From: DASYAN01 sp963727755
GTDB taxonomy: Bacteria > Chloroflexota > Ktedonobacteria > Ktedonobacterales > Ktedonobacteraceae
Assembly (NCBI GenBank): GCA_963727755.1
Contig: CAVSHN010000009.1
Location: 667,695-731,694 of the forward strand
Length of the DNA stretch: 64,000 nucleotides
Direction: 5' to 3'
Part shown: positions 52,168-61,240 of the stretch, piece after piece
Position numbering within the stretch: the stretch's first letter is position 1
Layout: the number at the start of each line of letters is the position of its first letter
Notes under the pieces: model-generated
Database searches by the model: none
Told to the model about the DNA's origin: nothing
The model's input: the letters and a program-made list of their open reading frames with translations, nothing else
Position numbers and translations under genes: made by a program

Positions 52168-53454
52168 ATGGCGGTAGTAGCAGTTATCGGTGCCCAATGG
52201 GGAGGCGAAGGCAAAGGCAAAATTATTGACGAACTTGCAATGCATGCAGATTTTGTCGTGCGCTATCAAGGGGGGAGCAACGTCGGACATCGTGTCGTTC
52301 ACGAAAAGGGTGAGTTCTCATTCCGTCTAGTTCCCTCGGGAATACTCTACCCCAACACAACCTGTATTATTGGAAATGGCGTTGTTGTCGATCCTAAAGC
52401 TCTTATCAATGAGATGGCAGGTCTGCAATGCCGTGATGTTGACATTTCGCGGCTCTATATTAGTGAACGTGCACATGTTGTGATGCCCTATCATTTCCTG
52501 CTAGATCGATTTGAGGAAGAGTCACGAGGTACAGAGACGGTTGAGAATACACAACGCGGCATCGGGCCTGCTTATGTTGATAAGCATGCACGAACGGGTA
52601 TTCGTATGGCTGACCTCTTGGATGTAGATACCTTTAGGGCTAAACTATCTACTATTCTCCAACAGAAAAACCGTATGATTACTCAAATCTATGGTCAGCC
52701 TCCTCTCTCCCTTGAAGAGATTCATAGTGAATATTTTGGGTATGGAATACAATTGCGTTCTCACATCGCTGATACGCAAAAAAAGCTATATGATGCACTG
52801 TCTGATCGTAAGACTATATTGTTAGAGGGTGCGCAAGGAGCACTCCTTGATATAGATTTTGGTGCCTATCCTTATGTTACCTCGTCGTCTACTTTGGCTG
52901 GTAATGCCGCTGTCGGAGCAGGCTTGCCTCCGCGTTCGATTGACCGTGTGATCGGTGTGTACAAGGCCTATACTTCCCGTGTTGGAAGTGGCCCCATGCC
53001 AACGGGCTTATTTGACTCCTGGGGCCAAGTCATGCGTGATCGTGGTCAGGAATACAAGACCAGCACGGGGCGCGAACGTCGCTGTGGCTGGTTCGATGCG
53101 GTTGCAGGCCGTTTCGTTGCCCAACTCAATGGTCTCGATGTGGCTGTTATCACAAAGCTAGACGTGTTGGACACTTTCCCTACCATCAAGATTTGTACAG
53201 CTTATAATCTGCGTGGGCAAATTGTCCATAGCCTACCTGCTACGCTTTCCGATCTGGCTGCCTGTCGACCTATTTACGAGGAGGTCAAGGGCTGGGAATG
53301 CAGCACCACAGGCGTCACCCACTATGAGGATTTACCACAAGAGGCCAAAGCGTATCTTAAGCGCCTAGAAGAACTGCTAGAAACGCCCGTTGTGATGGTT
53401 TCTGTCAGTCCAGAGCGCGGAAAAACCATTCAATTCCATGACGTGTTAATGTGA
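52168..53454 (+). CDS. purA: Adenylosuccinate synthetase
   Basis: The start ATG 52168 (MAVVAVIGAQWGGEGKGKII) has AGGAAAG ~11 nt upstream; the frame is open 19 codons further, but without protein-like sequence. 428 residues. GTP P-loop GAQWGGEGKGK, RYQGGSNVGH, the RGIGPAYVDKHAR segment, LLEGAQGALLDIDFGAYPYVTSS (in pieces), VGSGPMPTG and GRERRCGWFDAV are all family markers. It joins IMP and aspartate with GTP to give adenylosuccinate in AMP synthesis. Intact, followed by a two-way terminator. Confidence 0.96.
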   Translation: MAVVAVIGAQWGGEGKGKIIDELAMHADFVVRYQGGSNVGHRVVHEKGEFSFRLVPSGILYPNTTCIIGNGVVVDPKALINEMAGLQCRDVDISRLYISERAHVVMPYHFLLDRFEEESRGTETVENTQRGIGPAYVDKHARTGIRMADLLDVDTFRAKLSTILQQKNRMITQIYGQPPLSLEEIHSEYFGYGIQLRSHIADTQKKLYDALSDRKTILLEGAQGALLDIDFGAYPYVTSSSTLAGNAAVGAGLPPRSIDRVIGVYKAYTSRVGSGPMPTGLFDSWGQVMRDRGQEYKTSTGRERRCGWFDAVAGRFVAQLNGLDVAVITKLDVLDTFPTIKICTAYNLRGQIVHSLPATLSDLAACRPIYEEVKGWECSTTGVTHYEDLPQEAKAYLKRLEELLETPVVMVSVSPERGKTIQFHDVLM

Positions 53455-53475
53455 GTTGCCGTAAATGGTCAGGCG

Positions 53476-53520
53476 AATAGCCAGAAAGCTGCCAGCTATG
53501 CAAGTGGCTTTTTGGCTATT
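53476..53520. terminator. Bidirectional terminator between purA and rsmG
   Basis: aatagccagaaagc (53476-53489) pairs with gctttttggctatt (53507-53520) over 14 bp with one G-T pair. It lies 21 bp beyond the purA stop and overlaps the rsmG stop codon, serving both converging genes. Confidence 0.7.
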
Positions 53521-54212
53521 GCAGACCCACTTCGTGGATAGCGTGGAGAACACAGTTTTTGTTGCTTCCAAACGAGCAAGCGGCGTCCGTCAGCTAAACC
53601 TGGCAAATCAATAGCAATATCCCCTATAAGCTGCGTCCCAACATGTCCAGCAGTATACCTAGCTTGCTGTAATTCACTTGTAAGATCACCCTTTTTGGGT
53701 AAGACAATCACACCACCTACTCGGCAGTATGGGGCGCAGTATTCGAGAAGTGTAGGGAGTGCAGAGACAGCACGAGCAGTTACTATATCGAAGGTAGCGC
53801 GGTACTCTCGTTTATGAGCCAGTTCCTCAGCACGCCCATGAATAATCTCAACGCCTCGCAGTTGAAGCGTCTCGACCATACGATGCAAAAAGAGCGTTTT
53901 TTTGCCCGTTGCTTCTCGTAATGTTACATGCCACTGTGGACGAACAATCTTTAGGGGCAGACCAGGAAAGCCTGCTCCCGATCCTATATCAAGGAGACGA
54001 GCCTCGGAGTTGCTATACACCTGCAAAAGAGATAACGAATCAAGGAAATGCTTTAGCAATACATCCTGTGGATCTGTAATTGCTGTCAAGTTTATGCGGG
54101 TATTCCAGTCTAGCAGCTCTTGTCTATAGGACTCAAATGCTGCTAGCAATTGCTCGTCGTATGGATCAAGGCCAAGCTGTTGTAACCCTTCAACAAATAG
54201 TTCTTCAGCCAT
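53496..54212 (-). CDS. rsmG: 16S rRNA (guanine527-N7)-methyltransferase RsmG
   Basis: This 238-aa class I SAM methyltransferase has an N-terminal helical cap with QELLDWNTRINLTAITDPQD, SAM motif I LLDIGSGAGFPGLPLKI, TGKKTLFLHRM, and a motif ITARAVSALPTLLEY-like segment (FDIVTARAVSALPTLLEYC). It methylates the 530 loop of 16S rRNA; its loss gives low-level streptomycin resistance in other bacteria. It is full length. The last residues (SAIAKKPLA) are read from the terminator hairpin. Confidence 0.95.
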   Translation of the reverse strand: MAEELFVEGLQQLGLDPYDEQLLAAFESYRQELLDWNTRINLTAITDPQDVLLKHFLDSLSLLQVYSNSEARLLDIGSGAGFPGLPLKIVRPQWHVTLREATGKKTLFLHRMVETLQLRGVEIIHGRAEELAHKREYRATFDIVTARAVSALPTLLEYCAPYCRVGGVIVLPKKGDLTSELQQARYTAGHVGTQLIGDIAIDLPGLADGRRLLVWKQQKLCSPRYPRSGSAIAKKPLA

Positions 54213-54310
54213 AGATTGAATACCTCAAAAATTAAATGGGAGCTTTCCTGTCCGAGGATCTGTCAGGGATGCAGAAAGGCCTTTGCCAGCCCGCATCCCT
54301 TTTTTACTGT

Positions 54311-54841
54311 TTAATGCGATATTGCTGCAGAAGATCTTGATTTGCGAGAGGCATAGAGTGTTCGACGATCGGCCACATATTTCTGTGGTATAGGACGCAC
54401 TTCGTCAGGGCGATATGAACCAGAGGCATCCGTGTTGATACCCGGAAAGTTGGGGCCATAGTTATAATATCCAGTTTCTGCAGGAGAGAGAGGCTTACGT
54501 GCATACAGAGGCACACCCTTAACTTGTGGCACATCAAATTCCGGCGTCTCCTCATAGAGATCATCAGGAACCCTGTCCAAACCTCGGCGCAGCAAGTCCG
54601 CCTCGCCTACCTTCAAGCGAAGAGTATTGTCTTTTGTGCTGTCCTCAATCAAGTTATGCTGAATGTAGTATGGCCTCACCAATAGCGCACCATTATCAAC
54701 AAGAAGATAATGGCTGAAACGTGCTTGCACAACGCCAATCCAGTTTCCATCTCTATCAACAACATCTTGCCCAATTTGAAATCTCGATTGAGCGCCTGTC
54801 GTCTCTTGGTATGCAATATATCGCTCTTTTGGTGGTACCAT
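54311..54841 (-). CDS. PRC-barrel-like protein, possibly C-terminal half of the upstream membrane ORF
   Basis: This 176-aa ORF starts at ATG 54841. Residues ~18-95 form a PRC-barrel/DUF2171-like unit (FQIGQDVVDRDGNWIGVVQA, LLVDNGALLVRPYYIQHNLI, EADLLRRGLDRVPDDLYEE). The rest is a Pro/Tyr-rich tail (YYNYGPNFPGINTDASGSYR). The start lies inside the preceding membrane ORF, and a single extra A (gaaagatccc) separates the two frames: without it the chain would read GWGLEDPMVPPKERYIAYQE. It is either a fusion or two overlapping genes. Confidence 0.65.
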   Translation of the reverse strand: MVPPKERYIAYQETTGAQSRFQIGQDVVDRDGNWIGVVQARFSHYLLVDNGALLVRPYYIQHNLIEDSTKDNTLRLKVGEADLLRRGLDRVPDDLYEETPEFDVPQVKGVPLYARKPLSPAETGYYNYGPNFPGINTDASGSYRPDEVRPIPQKYVADRRTLYASRKSRSSAAISH

Positions 54842-55103
54842 GGGATCTTTCTAACCCCCACCCTAAGATGCCTACTAGGACAAAGGGAGCTGCAATAATC
54901 GTGATCCAGGGATTATCAGGAATAAATAGTAACCCAGCGATTGCCGCCAGAATAGCGACACTTAAAAGCAAGGGCCACCAGCTCGAACCGGGTAAATGGA
55001 TATGATGCACTTCCTCAGCCTCCACTATTTCTTCGGCCTTGGCAGTCGAGAATGGTGTGAGTTCGTTTATCGTGAGATCAGTGCTTTGAAGAGAATGATC
55101 CAT
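54756..55103 (-). CDS. Small two-helix membrane protein (cytochrome oxidase subunit IV-like)
   Basis: This 115-aa ORF starts at ATG 55103. After a polar N-terminus (SLQSTDLTINELTPFSTAKA, EEIVEAEEVHHIHLPGSSWW) come two membrane helices (PLLLSVAILAAIAGLLFIP and WITIIAAPFVLVGILGWGL). HxPxPSxWPxxLxxx followed by two helices is the pattern of small subunit IV-like proteins of aa3-type oxidases, but no oxidase genes are near. Codons after GWGLE (54842 downward) are out of frame with a plausible protein, so the true C-terminus is probably that of the 54311 ORF. Confidence 0.6.
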   Translation of the reverse strand: MDHSLQSTDLTINELTPFSTAKAEEIVEAEEVHHIHLPGSSWWPLLLSVAILAAIAGLLFIPDNPWITIIAAPFVLVGILGWGLERSHGTTKRAIYCIPRDDRRSIEISNWARCC

Positions 55104-55281
55104 AAAAAGCCACTTTCACTAACTAAATAATAGCATACGACCTGCAAGGACTTGTCTTCTCAAAAACCACCCCGTTTGTAAGAATACCAAATCTTTCAGA
55201 GGCGTGCAAACTTTTACCACACCCCGAGCCAGGAAATCCCCTGCCTGAAAGTCTTGGAGATGGATTAAAGAACTCTGTCCC

Positions 55282-55557
55282 TTAGATTCCCAGGGAAGCC
55301 GTAAGCACAATCACTTCCTGACCAGCATTCAATGGCGTTTTCAAACTAGCGGAGCCTTCAATCAACTGATTGTTCACAAACATTTTTACCTGTTGACGAA
55401 TCGTATTTTGCTCGGTACAGAGACAAGTCCATATCTGTGGGTATTGTTGCTGCAAATGCACAAGCATTTCCTCTACCGTATCCGCATGTAAAGTTATCTG
55501 ACTTTTCCCTCCGCTATAAGCACTTAAGGTTGAGGGAAGACGTAAAGTTACAGCCAT
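55282..55557 (-). CDS. MoaD/ThiS-like ubiquitin-fold protein without C-terminal Gly-Gly
   Basis: This 91-aa protein starts at ATG 55557. The beta-grasp pattern is visible: VTLRLPSTLSAYSGGKSQIT, TVEEMLVHLQQQYPQIW, IRQQVKMFVNNQLIEG, LKTPLNAGQEVIVLTASLGI. Sulfur carriers of this family end in Gly-Gly, which becomes a thiocarboxylate; here the chain stops at ASLGI. It may have lost sulfur-carrier activity, act in another role, or have a frameshift at the end. No adenylyltransferase (MoeB/ThiF) is next to it. A transposon-end hairpin begins about 15 bp upstream. Confidence 0.7.
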   Translation of the reverse strand: MAVTLRLPSTLSAYSGGKSQITLHADTVEEMLVHLQQQYPQIWTCLCTEQNTIRQQVKMFVNNQLIEGSASLKTPLNAGQEVIVLTASLGI

Positions 55558-55929
55558 TTTCTCATCAAAGTCTTGGCAAGGATACCCCTGGCTTTAGACA
55601 CGGGGAGGAATGGCCTCCTGTACGCATGGGGATGTGGGGAAGACAAGTGGCGGGTCGTTAGCCAGCTTGTCTTGTGCGAAAGCACTCTCTTGCTCGCCTT
55701 TCTGTTTCTGTCCCCTTGTGGGGAGCCGTTTTTGAATAGGAACGGCTAAACCTACACTGGTTTCCCAGGTAAAGTGTGCCTCGACAATGTTATCAGGCGG
55801 CTTATCCTCTGAGCACTGGCTTAACCCTCGTAGACCTGTTTAACTTAGAGGTTCTAGAGCTACAGGCTGGCAACGCACCCGTAGGTAGGAACTTGAACAC
55901 TTCCTGATAACGTAGCAGAGTTACCTCTG
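55558..55929 (+). other. Gene-free stretch with transposon-end hairpin
   Basis: At 55580-55604 a hairpin (acccctggctttagacacgggg) matches the CCCC..CTTTAG..GGGG hairpin type of IS200/IS605 3' ends, seen also at 40115. The following ~330 bp are GC-richer, with several short stems and no ORF. I read it as the remains of a transposon or of its guide-RNA region. Confidence 0.5.
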
Positions 55930-56011
55930 CTGAGTCTGGTCAGGTGAGCTTGTGAAACGACGGATGCCCGCTATTCACAAGCTCCCGCATTTATGCGTGG
56001 GGTTCCTGACC
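55930..56011 (+). repeat. Palindromic repeat, copy 2 (GGTCAGG...CCTGACC)
   Basis: This is the second copy of the element at 16381-16463. Here the arms are better kept: gagcttgtgaa pairs with ttcacaagctc, then ccgcatttatgcgtggggtt and the end cctgacc, inverse of ggtcagg at the start. Complete end-to-end symmetry suggests a folded RNA or a mobile-element end. The ~330 bp between here and map (56012-56340) hold no other recognisable feature except the map ribosome-binding region. Confidence 0.6.
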
Positions 56012-56340
56012 GTTATCCATGAAACCTGTTTGACCCTCGCTGAGATCTCCCCTGGCTAATGAACTTTAAATTTTAAAGAGGGTATATACGAGGTTCTGTA
56101 ATAAACTGATGATATTTTACATTGCGCTAGAAGAGCCGTCAATTGGTAAAGCCCATATCTATGGAAATGATTGGCTCATCTATCTTTATGTAGTGACAAG
56201 TTCCTACATTCTATTGGCATTCCACGACAATTTTTGGTATGCTGTCTGCAAGGCTATGTGAGAAGACAGAAGCAAGCTCATACAATGTAATTGTATGTAG
56301 GAGATTCTAACAAGAAAATTAAGAGAAAAAGAGGAAGAAT

Positions 56341-57129
56341 ATGGCTGTTCTACTGAAATCACGCAAGGAAATTGCACAATTACGCGAGGCTGGTCGTGTC
56401 GTTGCCGAGACATACGAGGTGCTTCGCTCACATATTGTACCAGGCATCACGACAGGTGAACTGGACCGGATTGCTGAGGATTATATCCTTAGTAGAGGGG
56501 CCAAACCTATTTACAAAGGGTATGGAGCAAAATCTGCCCGTAATGGACGTCCACCCACCCCATCATTTCCTGCCACGATTTGTGTCGCAGTGAATGATGT
56601 GATTTGTCATGGGATACCCAGTATGCAGGAAGAGTTGCTCGAAGGAGATATTGTTGGTATTGATATTGGGGTGCTTTACCAGGGCTGGGTAGGTGATTTT
56701 TGTGTGACCTTTGGTGTTGGCAAGCTGGATGGTGAGACGCAGCGCCTGCTTGAAGTAGCTCAACGTTGCCTAGAGCTAGGTATTGAGCAGGCACGTCCTA
56801 GGAAAAGGTTGGGTGATATCGGAGCCGCGATTTAGCAATATGCTGAGGCACAGGGTTTTTCTACTGTGCGCGAGTACTATGGACATGGGGTTGGGCGTTC
56901 GCTTCACGAGGACCCCGGGGTGCCGCATTTTGGATCTCCCAATACAGGTCTTCGTATTAAGACTGGCATGGTCTTTACCATTGAGCCAATGATTAATACA
57001 GGTGGGCAGGAAACACGTCTCATGTCTGACCGTTGGACCGTTAGAACAGCTGATGGTTCCCGCTCGGCTCAGTTTGAACATTCACTGGCCATTACTGATG
57101 GCGAACCGGAAATTCTGACAGTGCTTTGA
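56341..57129 (+). pseudogene. map: Methionine aminopeptidase with in-frame TAG
   Basis: The frame codes a 262-residue type I methionine aminopeptidase if the TAG at 56833-56835 is read through or is CAG (GAAI-stop-QYAEAQGF, where family members have Gln). Start ATG 56341. Metal ligands are present on both sides: D in VGIDIGV, D in VGDFCVTFG, H in YYGHGVGRSLHEDP, E in FTIEPM and E in FEHSLAI. A single C-to-T change explains the stop. The gene normally removes the initiator Met and is essential when single-copy, so a second map should exist elsewhere, or the base is an error, or the codon is suppressed. The KimA-like gene follows 13 bp later. Confidence 0.85.
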
Positions 57130-57142
57130 GAAGGAGAGGTTA

Positions 57143-59239
57143 GTGACTTCGTCCGAAAGATCTTCTGCCGATCAGGAGTGGCAGAATCAGCCGAATGAAA
57201 CTCATAAGGACGATTTTGATTTGATCTTGCTTGGACCAATGCAAGAGCGACGAGGCAGATCACTAGGAAATACGCGCATCTCAATTACTCTGCCATCGCG
57301 CAAACCCTTTCGTCGTATCAAGCGGGGAGTGCTTGAGGCAACAGAGGTGGCAGAGGAGCCACAAGGTTGGCTACCTCGTGGTATCTATTGGGCTAAACGA
57401 GCCTTGATCGGTGTCCCAATACCAACTGCTCGTGCTGAACATGAGCGCCTAACGAAGTTCAAGGCTTTTGCGGTGCTCTCCTCTGATGCAATTTCCTCGG
57501 TTGCTTTTGCAACCGAGGCCATTCTAATTAATCTAGTTGCGGCTGGTTCAATGCATCTAGGTGCAACATTACCAATCAGTCTAGTAATTCTTGCCTTGCT
57601 CGTCATCGTGACGCTTTCCTACCGCCAAACTATTCCTGCCTATCCCAATGGTGGGGGATCCTATATCGTAGCGCGTGAGAACCTGGGATTGCTGCCTGGC
57701 TTGGTCGCTGCCTCGGCCTTGATGATCCACTACGTGCTCAACGTGGCTGTCTGTGTCGCGGCTGGTGTGCACAACATCGTCTCCATCTTCCCTACTTTGC
57801 AGTCCTATGTGGTCCCGATGGATCTTGCATTGATGGCAGTGATGACGATTTTGAATTTGCGTGGACTCCGTGAATTTGGGTCAATTTTTGCCTTGCCGAC
57901 CTACTTTTTCATTGTCAGTGCCTCCTTGCTCATCATTGTAGGATTGATCAAAGCCTATATTTTCCTACATCAGCCACTCATCGGGACGTTCACTCCTGTC
58001 GTACAAGCTATTGAGCCGCTCTCCCTGCTAATAATCTTGCGCTCGTTTGCAACAGGATGTACGGCAATGACGGGCATCGAAGCAATTTCCAACGGTATCC
58101 CTGTCTTTGAGAAACCTGAGACACGCAACGCTTCCATCACGCTGACATGGATGGCTGTGATCTTAGGTTTGCTCTTCCTCGGCATCACTTTGCTGGCAAT
58201 GACTTATGCCGTTCAAGCTCAACCTTCTGGAGATCCAACAGTGATTGCCTTGATTGCCCAGCGTGTCTTCTCTGGTCCTCTCACATTCTTCTTCCCCATC
58301 TTCCAGCTCTCAGTTCTGGGTATTCTAACCCTTTCAGCCGAGACGAGCTATGCTGACTTCCCACGTCTGGCATCACTCTTGGCACGTGATCGTTTCTTGC
58401 CTACGCAACTTGCTTTCCGAGGGGATCGTCTGGTCTTCTCAACAGGTATTGTCTCGCTGGCTGTACTTGCCTGTATCTTGCTCATTATCTTTGCTGGTAA
58501 TACAAATGCGTTGATTAATCTCTTCGCTGTTGGTGTTTTTATTGCCTTCACACTCTCACAAGCTGGTATGGTCGTACATTGGTGGCGTTTACGCATGACA
58601 GAGCGAAGATGGCTGCGAAGTTTGATCATCAACGCTCTAGGAGCACTAACCACGGGTCTGGTCGCTCTGGTTGTTGCATCGATGAAGTTCGTTCAAGGCG
58701 CCTGGATCGTCGTGATACTCGTTCCGATAATGGTGCTGATGTTTTTAAGCATCTCTCGCCATTATAAGCGGTTTGAGCAGGAACGAACCTTCGATCTACC
58801 TGTTCGCCCAGAGCAGATTTATCACCGTCTGATTGTTCCAATTGATCGGTTGGATCGTGCTGCCGTTCAGAGCCTAGCCTATGCTCGTTCGATCTCGTCT
58901 CACGTCACGGCTGTGCATGTGGTAATCGATGAAGAACATGTTGAGCAGTTGCAGACGGACTGGGAGCGGTGGCAGAAACAGATCGCAGCAGATGAGAATA
59001 CCCATTTACTTATCATTGAATCTCCGTACCGATCCCTCTTGCGTCCCTTGCTAGCCTATATTGATGCCATTCACCAGCGCCATCCGCAGGAAATAGTGAC
59101 AGTCATCTTACCAGAATATGTAATAGCTCACTGGTGGGAATATTTGCTGCATAATCACATGGCGTTGCGCTTGAAAGCAGCTCTACTATTCCGCCCAGGA
59201 GTTGCGGTCTTGAATTTGCCGCAGCACATGCGTGATTAA
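57143..59239 (+). CDS. APC-superfamily permease, KimA (YdaO)-like
   Basis: This 698-aa protein starts at GTG 57143, with AAGGAGAGG just upstream. After a ~95-residue basic N-terminus there are 12 membrane helices with the KimA/APC markers LSSDAISSVAFATEAILINL, YRQTIPAYPNGGGSYIVARE, VAVCVAAGVHNI, GCTAMTGIEAISNGIPVFEK, and SYADFPRLASLLARDRFLP. A cytoplasmic C-terminal domain (~570-698) resembles the universal-stress-like tail of KimA (RLIVPIDRLDRAAVQSLAYA, ITAVHVVID-type). KimA proteins are high-affinity K+/H+ symporters; amino-acid transport is the general alternative. It is coupled closely to map. Confidence 0.88.
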   Translation: MTSSERSSADQEWQNQPNETHKDDFDLILLGPMQERRGRSLGNTRISITLPSRKPFRRIKRGVLEATEVAEEPQGWLPRGIYWAKRALIGVPIPTARAEHERLTKFKAFAVLSSDAISSVAFATEAILINLVAAGSMHLGATLPISLVILALLVIVTLSYRQTIPAYPNGGGSYIVARENLGLLPGLVAASALMIHYVLNVAVCVAAGVHNIVSIFPTLQSYVVPMDLALMAVMTILNLRGLREFGSIFALPTYFFIVSASLLIIVGLIKAYIFLHQPLIGTFTPVVQAIEPLSLLIILRSFATGCTAMTGIEAISNGIPVFEKPETRNASITLTWMAVILGLLFLGITLLAMTYAVQAQPSGDPTVIALIAQRVFSGPLTFFFPIFQLSVLGILTLSAETSYADFPRLASLLARDRFLPTQLAFRGDRLVFSTGIVSLAVLACILLIIFAGNTNALINLFAVGVFIAFTLSQAGMVVHWWRLRMTERRWLRSLIINALGALTTGLVALVVASMKFVQGAWIVVILVPIMVLMFLSISRHYKRFEQERTFDLPVRPEQIYHRLIVPIDRLDRAAVQSLAYARSISSHVTAVHVVIDEEHVEQLQTDWERWQKQIAADENTHLLIIESPYRSLLRPLLAYIDAIHQRHPQEIVTVILPEYVIAHWWEYLLHNHMALRLKAALLFRPGVAVLNLPQHMRD

Positions 59240-59375
59240 AGGGACTATACTATCTGCGGTGATTTTTGAGGAATTGCGACGCTGGCATTCGTTATAGTAT
59301 GCTCTGGGGTGTTTTCTATTATAGATACAGCCCTGACCCAAATGATTTATCTGCTGGAAAGTGATGTTGGGGTCG

Positions 59376-59765
59376 TCATCGAGTGGCCAACAACTTATAA
59401 TACGTGTGATTCACAAGCGTCCACAGGGTTTGGAAGAAAGCGAGATCTTGGTATTCCAACAGTCTTAATAGTGTGTGTTGCTTTTCTGGACTGGCCTGAC
59501 TGAAGTTTCCTCCTGCTGCTGTGTTGAGATCTTGTAGAGCAGCACGGAGTCGAGGCTCACTCAACGTCAATGTTGCTTTGTACTCACCTGTGGGTCGTAG
59601 ATGGTGTACGAGTTCATCAACTAAATGTAAACTGGATGGTGGGGGAAAATCGTTGTCCGATGGAATAAGAAGATCAATGATAGTGTTCAATTGAACTTGT
59701 TCTTCATGGCTTAGCTCAATTGTTCTCTTACGTGCCATTGCTCTGAGTCGCAGCTTTTCGCTCAT
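59376..59765 (-). CDS. Gluconate 2-dehydrogenase subunit 3-like protein (short)
   Basis: This 129-aa ORF starts at ATG 59765. TIELSHEEQVQLNTIIDLLI, PSDNDFPPPSSLHLVDELVH, RLRAALQDLNTAAGGNFSQA, and AFFQTLWTLVNHTYY match the Gluconate_2-dh3 family, normally the small subunit of a membrane FAD dehydrogenase and usually longer after the final YY. The stop arrives at KLLATR, so the C-terminus may be cut or changed. No large FAD subunit or cytochrome subunit is nearby, which suggests a solitary or orphan copy. Confidence 0.6.
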   Translation of the reverse strand: MSEKLRLRAMARKRTIELSHEEQVQLNTIIDLLIPSDNDFPPPSSLHLVDELVHHLRPTGEYKATLTLSEPRLRAALQDLNTAAGGNFSQASPEKQHTLLRLLEYQDLAFFQTLWTLVNHTYYKLLATR

Positions 59766-60375
59766 GAAAACTCCTCGTGATATAGGATTGATTAACAGCT
59801 GTTATTCCTTTGTTATTGGGGTCTCTGACGTCATTGTAGAAACTCTTTGTGACTAGGGAATTGGTCAGCAACATTTTTTCGCTAAATCGCACTTAGGATG
59901 CTCTTGCCTTTAACATGAGATCCCCTGATGTGTATATATTAGAATAGGTGTATATAGGCTTGGCTGCTTTGGGCTTCCAGAGAGATACTTCTCCTCTCTG
60001 TGCATTCTACAGTTCCTTCCATAAGTTCCGCAGAGATGCCGCTGCAGATAAAATATTCCTCGTTAATGAATTATCAGGTTGCGCATTTGGCATACTCAGT
60101 GCTTATGTCTTATCAGAGTGCTCCTGAATGCATCTATCTTGTAGCTAACTAAAGCTGTTTCCCCTATTGGGAGGGAGAACAAACTTGCAGTGGATGATAA
60201 AGACAAGCCTCTGACGAAAGACCGGGGTACCTTACATAATAGTATCATATCTTTGCCAGGGAATTCAATGGTGGAGTTGGATGCTTTATTTTTAGAGCAA
60301 ATTGAAAACGGAAGATTTCAACTTTATCGATTCCATGTAGACAGCATGGCCCATTGGTCGAATGCGACTGTGAAC
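59766..60375. other. Gene-poor stretch
   Basis: This 610-bp stretch has duplicated gtgtatata words at 59930-59960. A GTG-initiated frame at 60190 (MDDKDKPLTKDRGTLHNSII) follows a gggaggg site 10 nt upstream and is open for ~60 codons before it runs into the reverse strand of the purU relic. I cannot assign it a family; it may be a truncated gene or chance. Confidence 0.35.
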
Positions 60376-61240
60376 TCAACCTTCAAATACGATCGTTTTG
60401 TTTTGATAGATCAGAACGCGGTCTTCTGTATGGAGTCGTACAGCCTCCGCAAGAACACGGCGTTCAACTTCTTTGCCTTTGCGTATGAGGTCATTGACAG
60501 TATCTCGGTGATTGCAGCCAATAACGTCCTGAGCAATAATGGGGCCTTCATCCAGATTATTCGTGACATAATGAGCCGTAGCTCCAATAAGCTTGACTCC
60601 TCATCAAAGGCACGGTGGTAGGGGCTTGCTCCGACGAACGCTGGTAAAAAACTGTGATGGATATTGATAATCCTGTTTGGATGTGCCGCAACAAAAAAAG
60701 GTTCCAGAATTTGCATATAGCGAGCCAGGATCAGAAAATCGGCTTTACCTTGCAGGAGTTTCAGAATACGCTCTTGATTTACGGCGTGTCTCCGACCGAA
60801 CTGGGAAGTAATAGTAGGGAATATCGTACATGCGTGCTAGTGGCTCCATATTCGGATGGTTGCTTATAATAAATGGAATATCCATAGCCAACTTGCTACT
60901 TTTCCAGCGCCAGAGAAGATCTGTCAGGCAGTGATCAATTTCGGAGACAAAAATAACTGCTCGCTTGCGCTGGCGTGTATAGTGAACGCTCCACTTCATA
61001 TGAAACCGATCAGCAATGGGACTGAAAGCGCGAGCCAGCTCTGATGGATTTAGCGTGAAACCTTCCTCTCCAAAGCAGAGGCGCATAAAGAAAGTGCAGT
61101 CTTGTTCATTGGTTGAGTGCTGATTTGACTCTGAGGATGTTGCCGTTGTGTTCAAAGATAATGCGCGATGTTGCTGCGACAATGCCCGGCTGATCGGGGC
61201 AGGAAATGAGTAGAGTGATAGCAGGCTTGTCTATAGACAT
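60376..61240 (-). pseudogene. purU: Formyltetrahydrofolate deformylase relic
   Basis: Three frames together encode a complete ~288-residue PurU, each piece clear: MSIDKPAITLLISCPDQPGI (ACT domain) from ATG 61240; after a shift near 61135, QDCTFFMRL and the middle part to YDIPYYYFPVRS; after a shift near 60787, ERILKLLQGKADFLILARYM, then NIHHSFLPAFVGASPYHRAF with the catalytic His-Asn region; after a one-base deletion near 60596, GVKLIGATAHYVTNNLDEGP to TIVFEG and TGA 60376. PurU releases formate from 10-formyl-THF. Three separate shifts make it non-functional as it stands. Confidence 0.85.
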
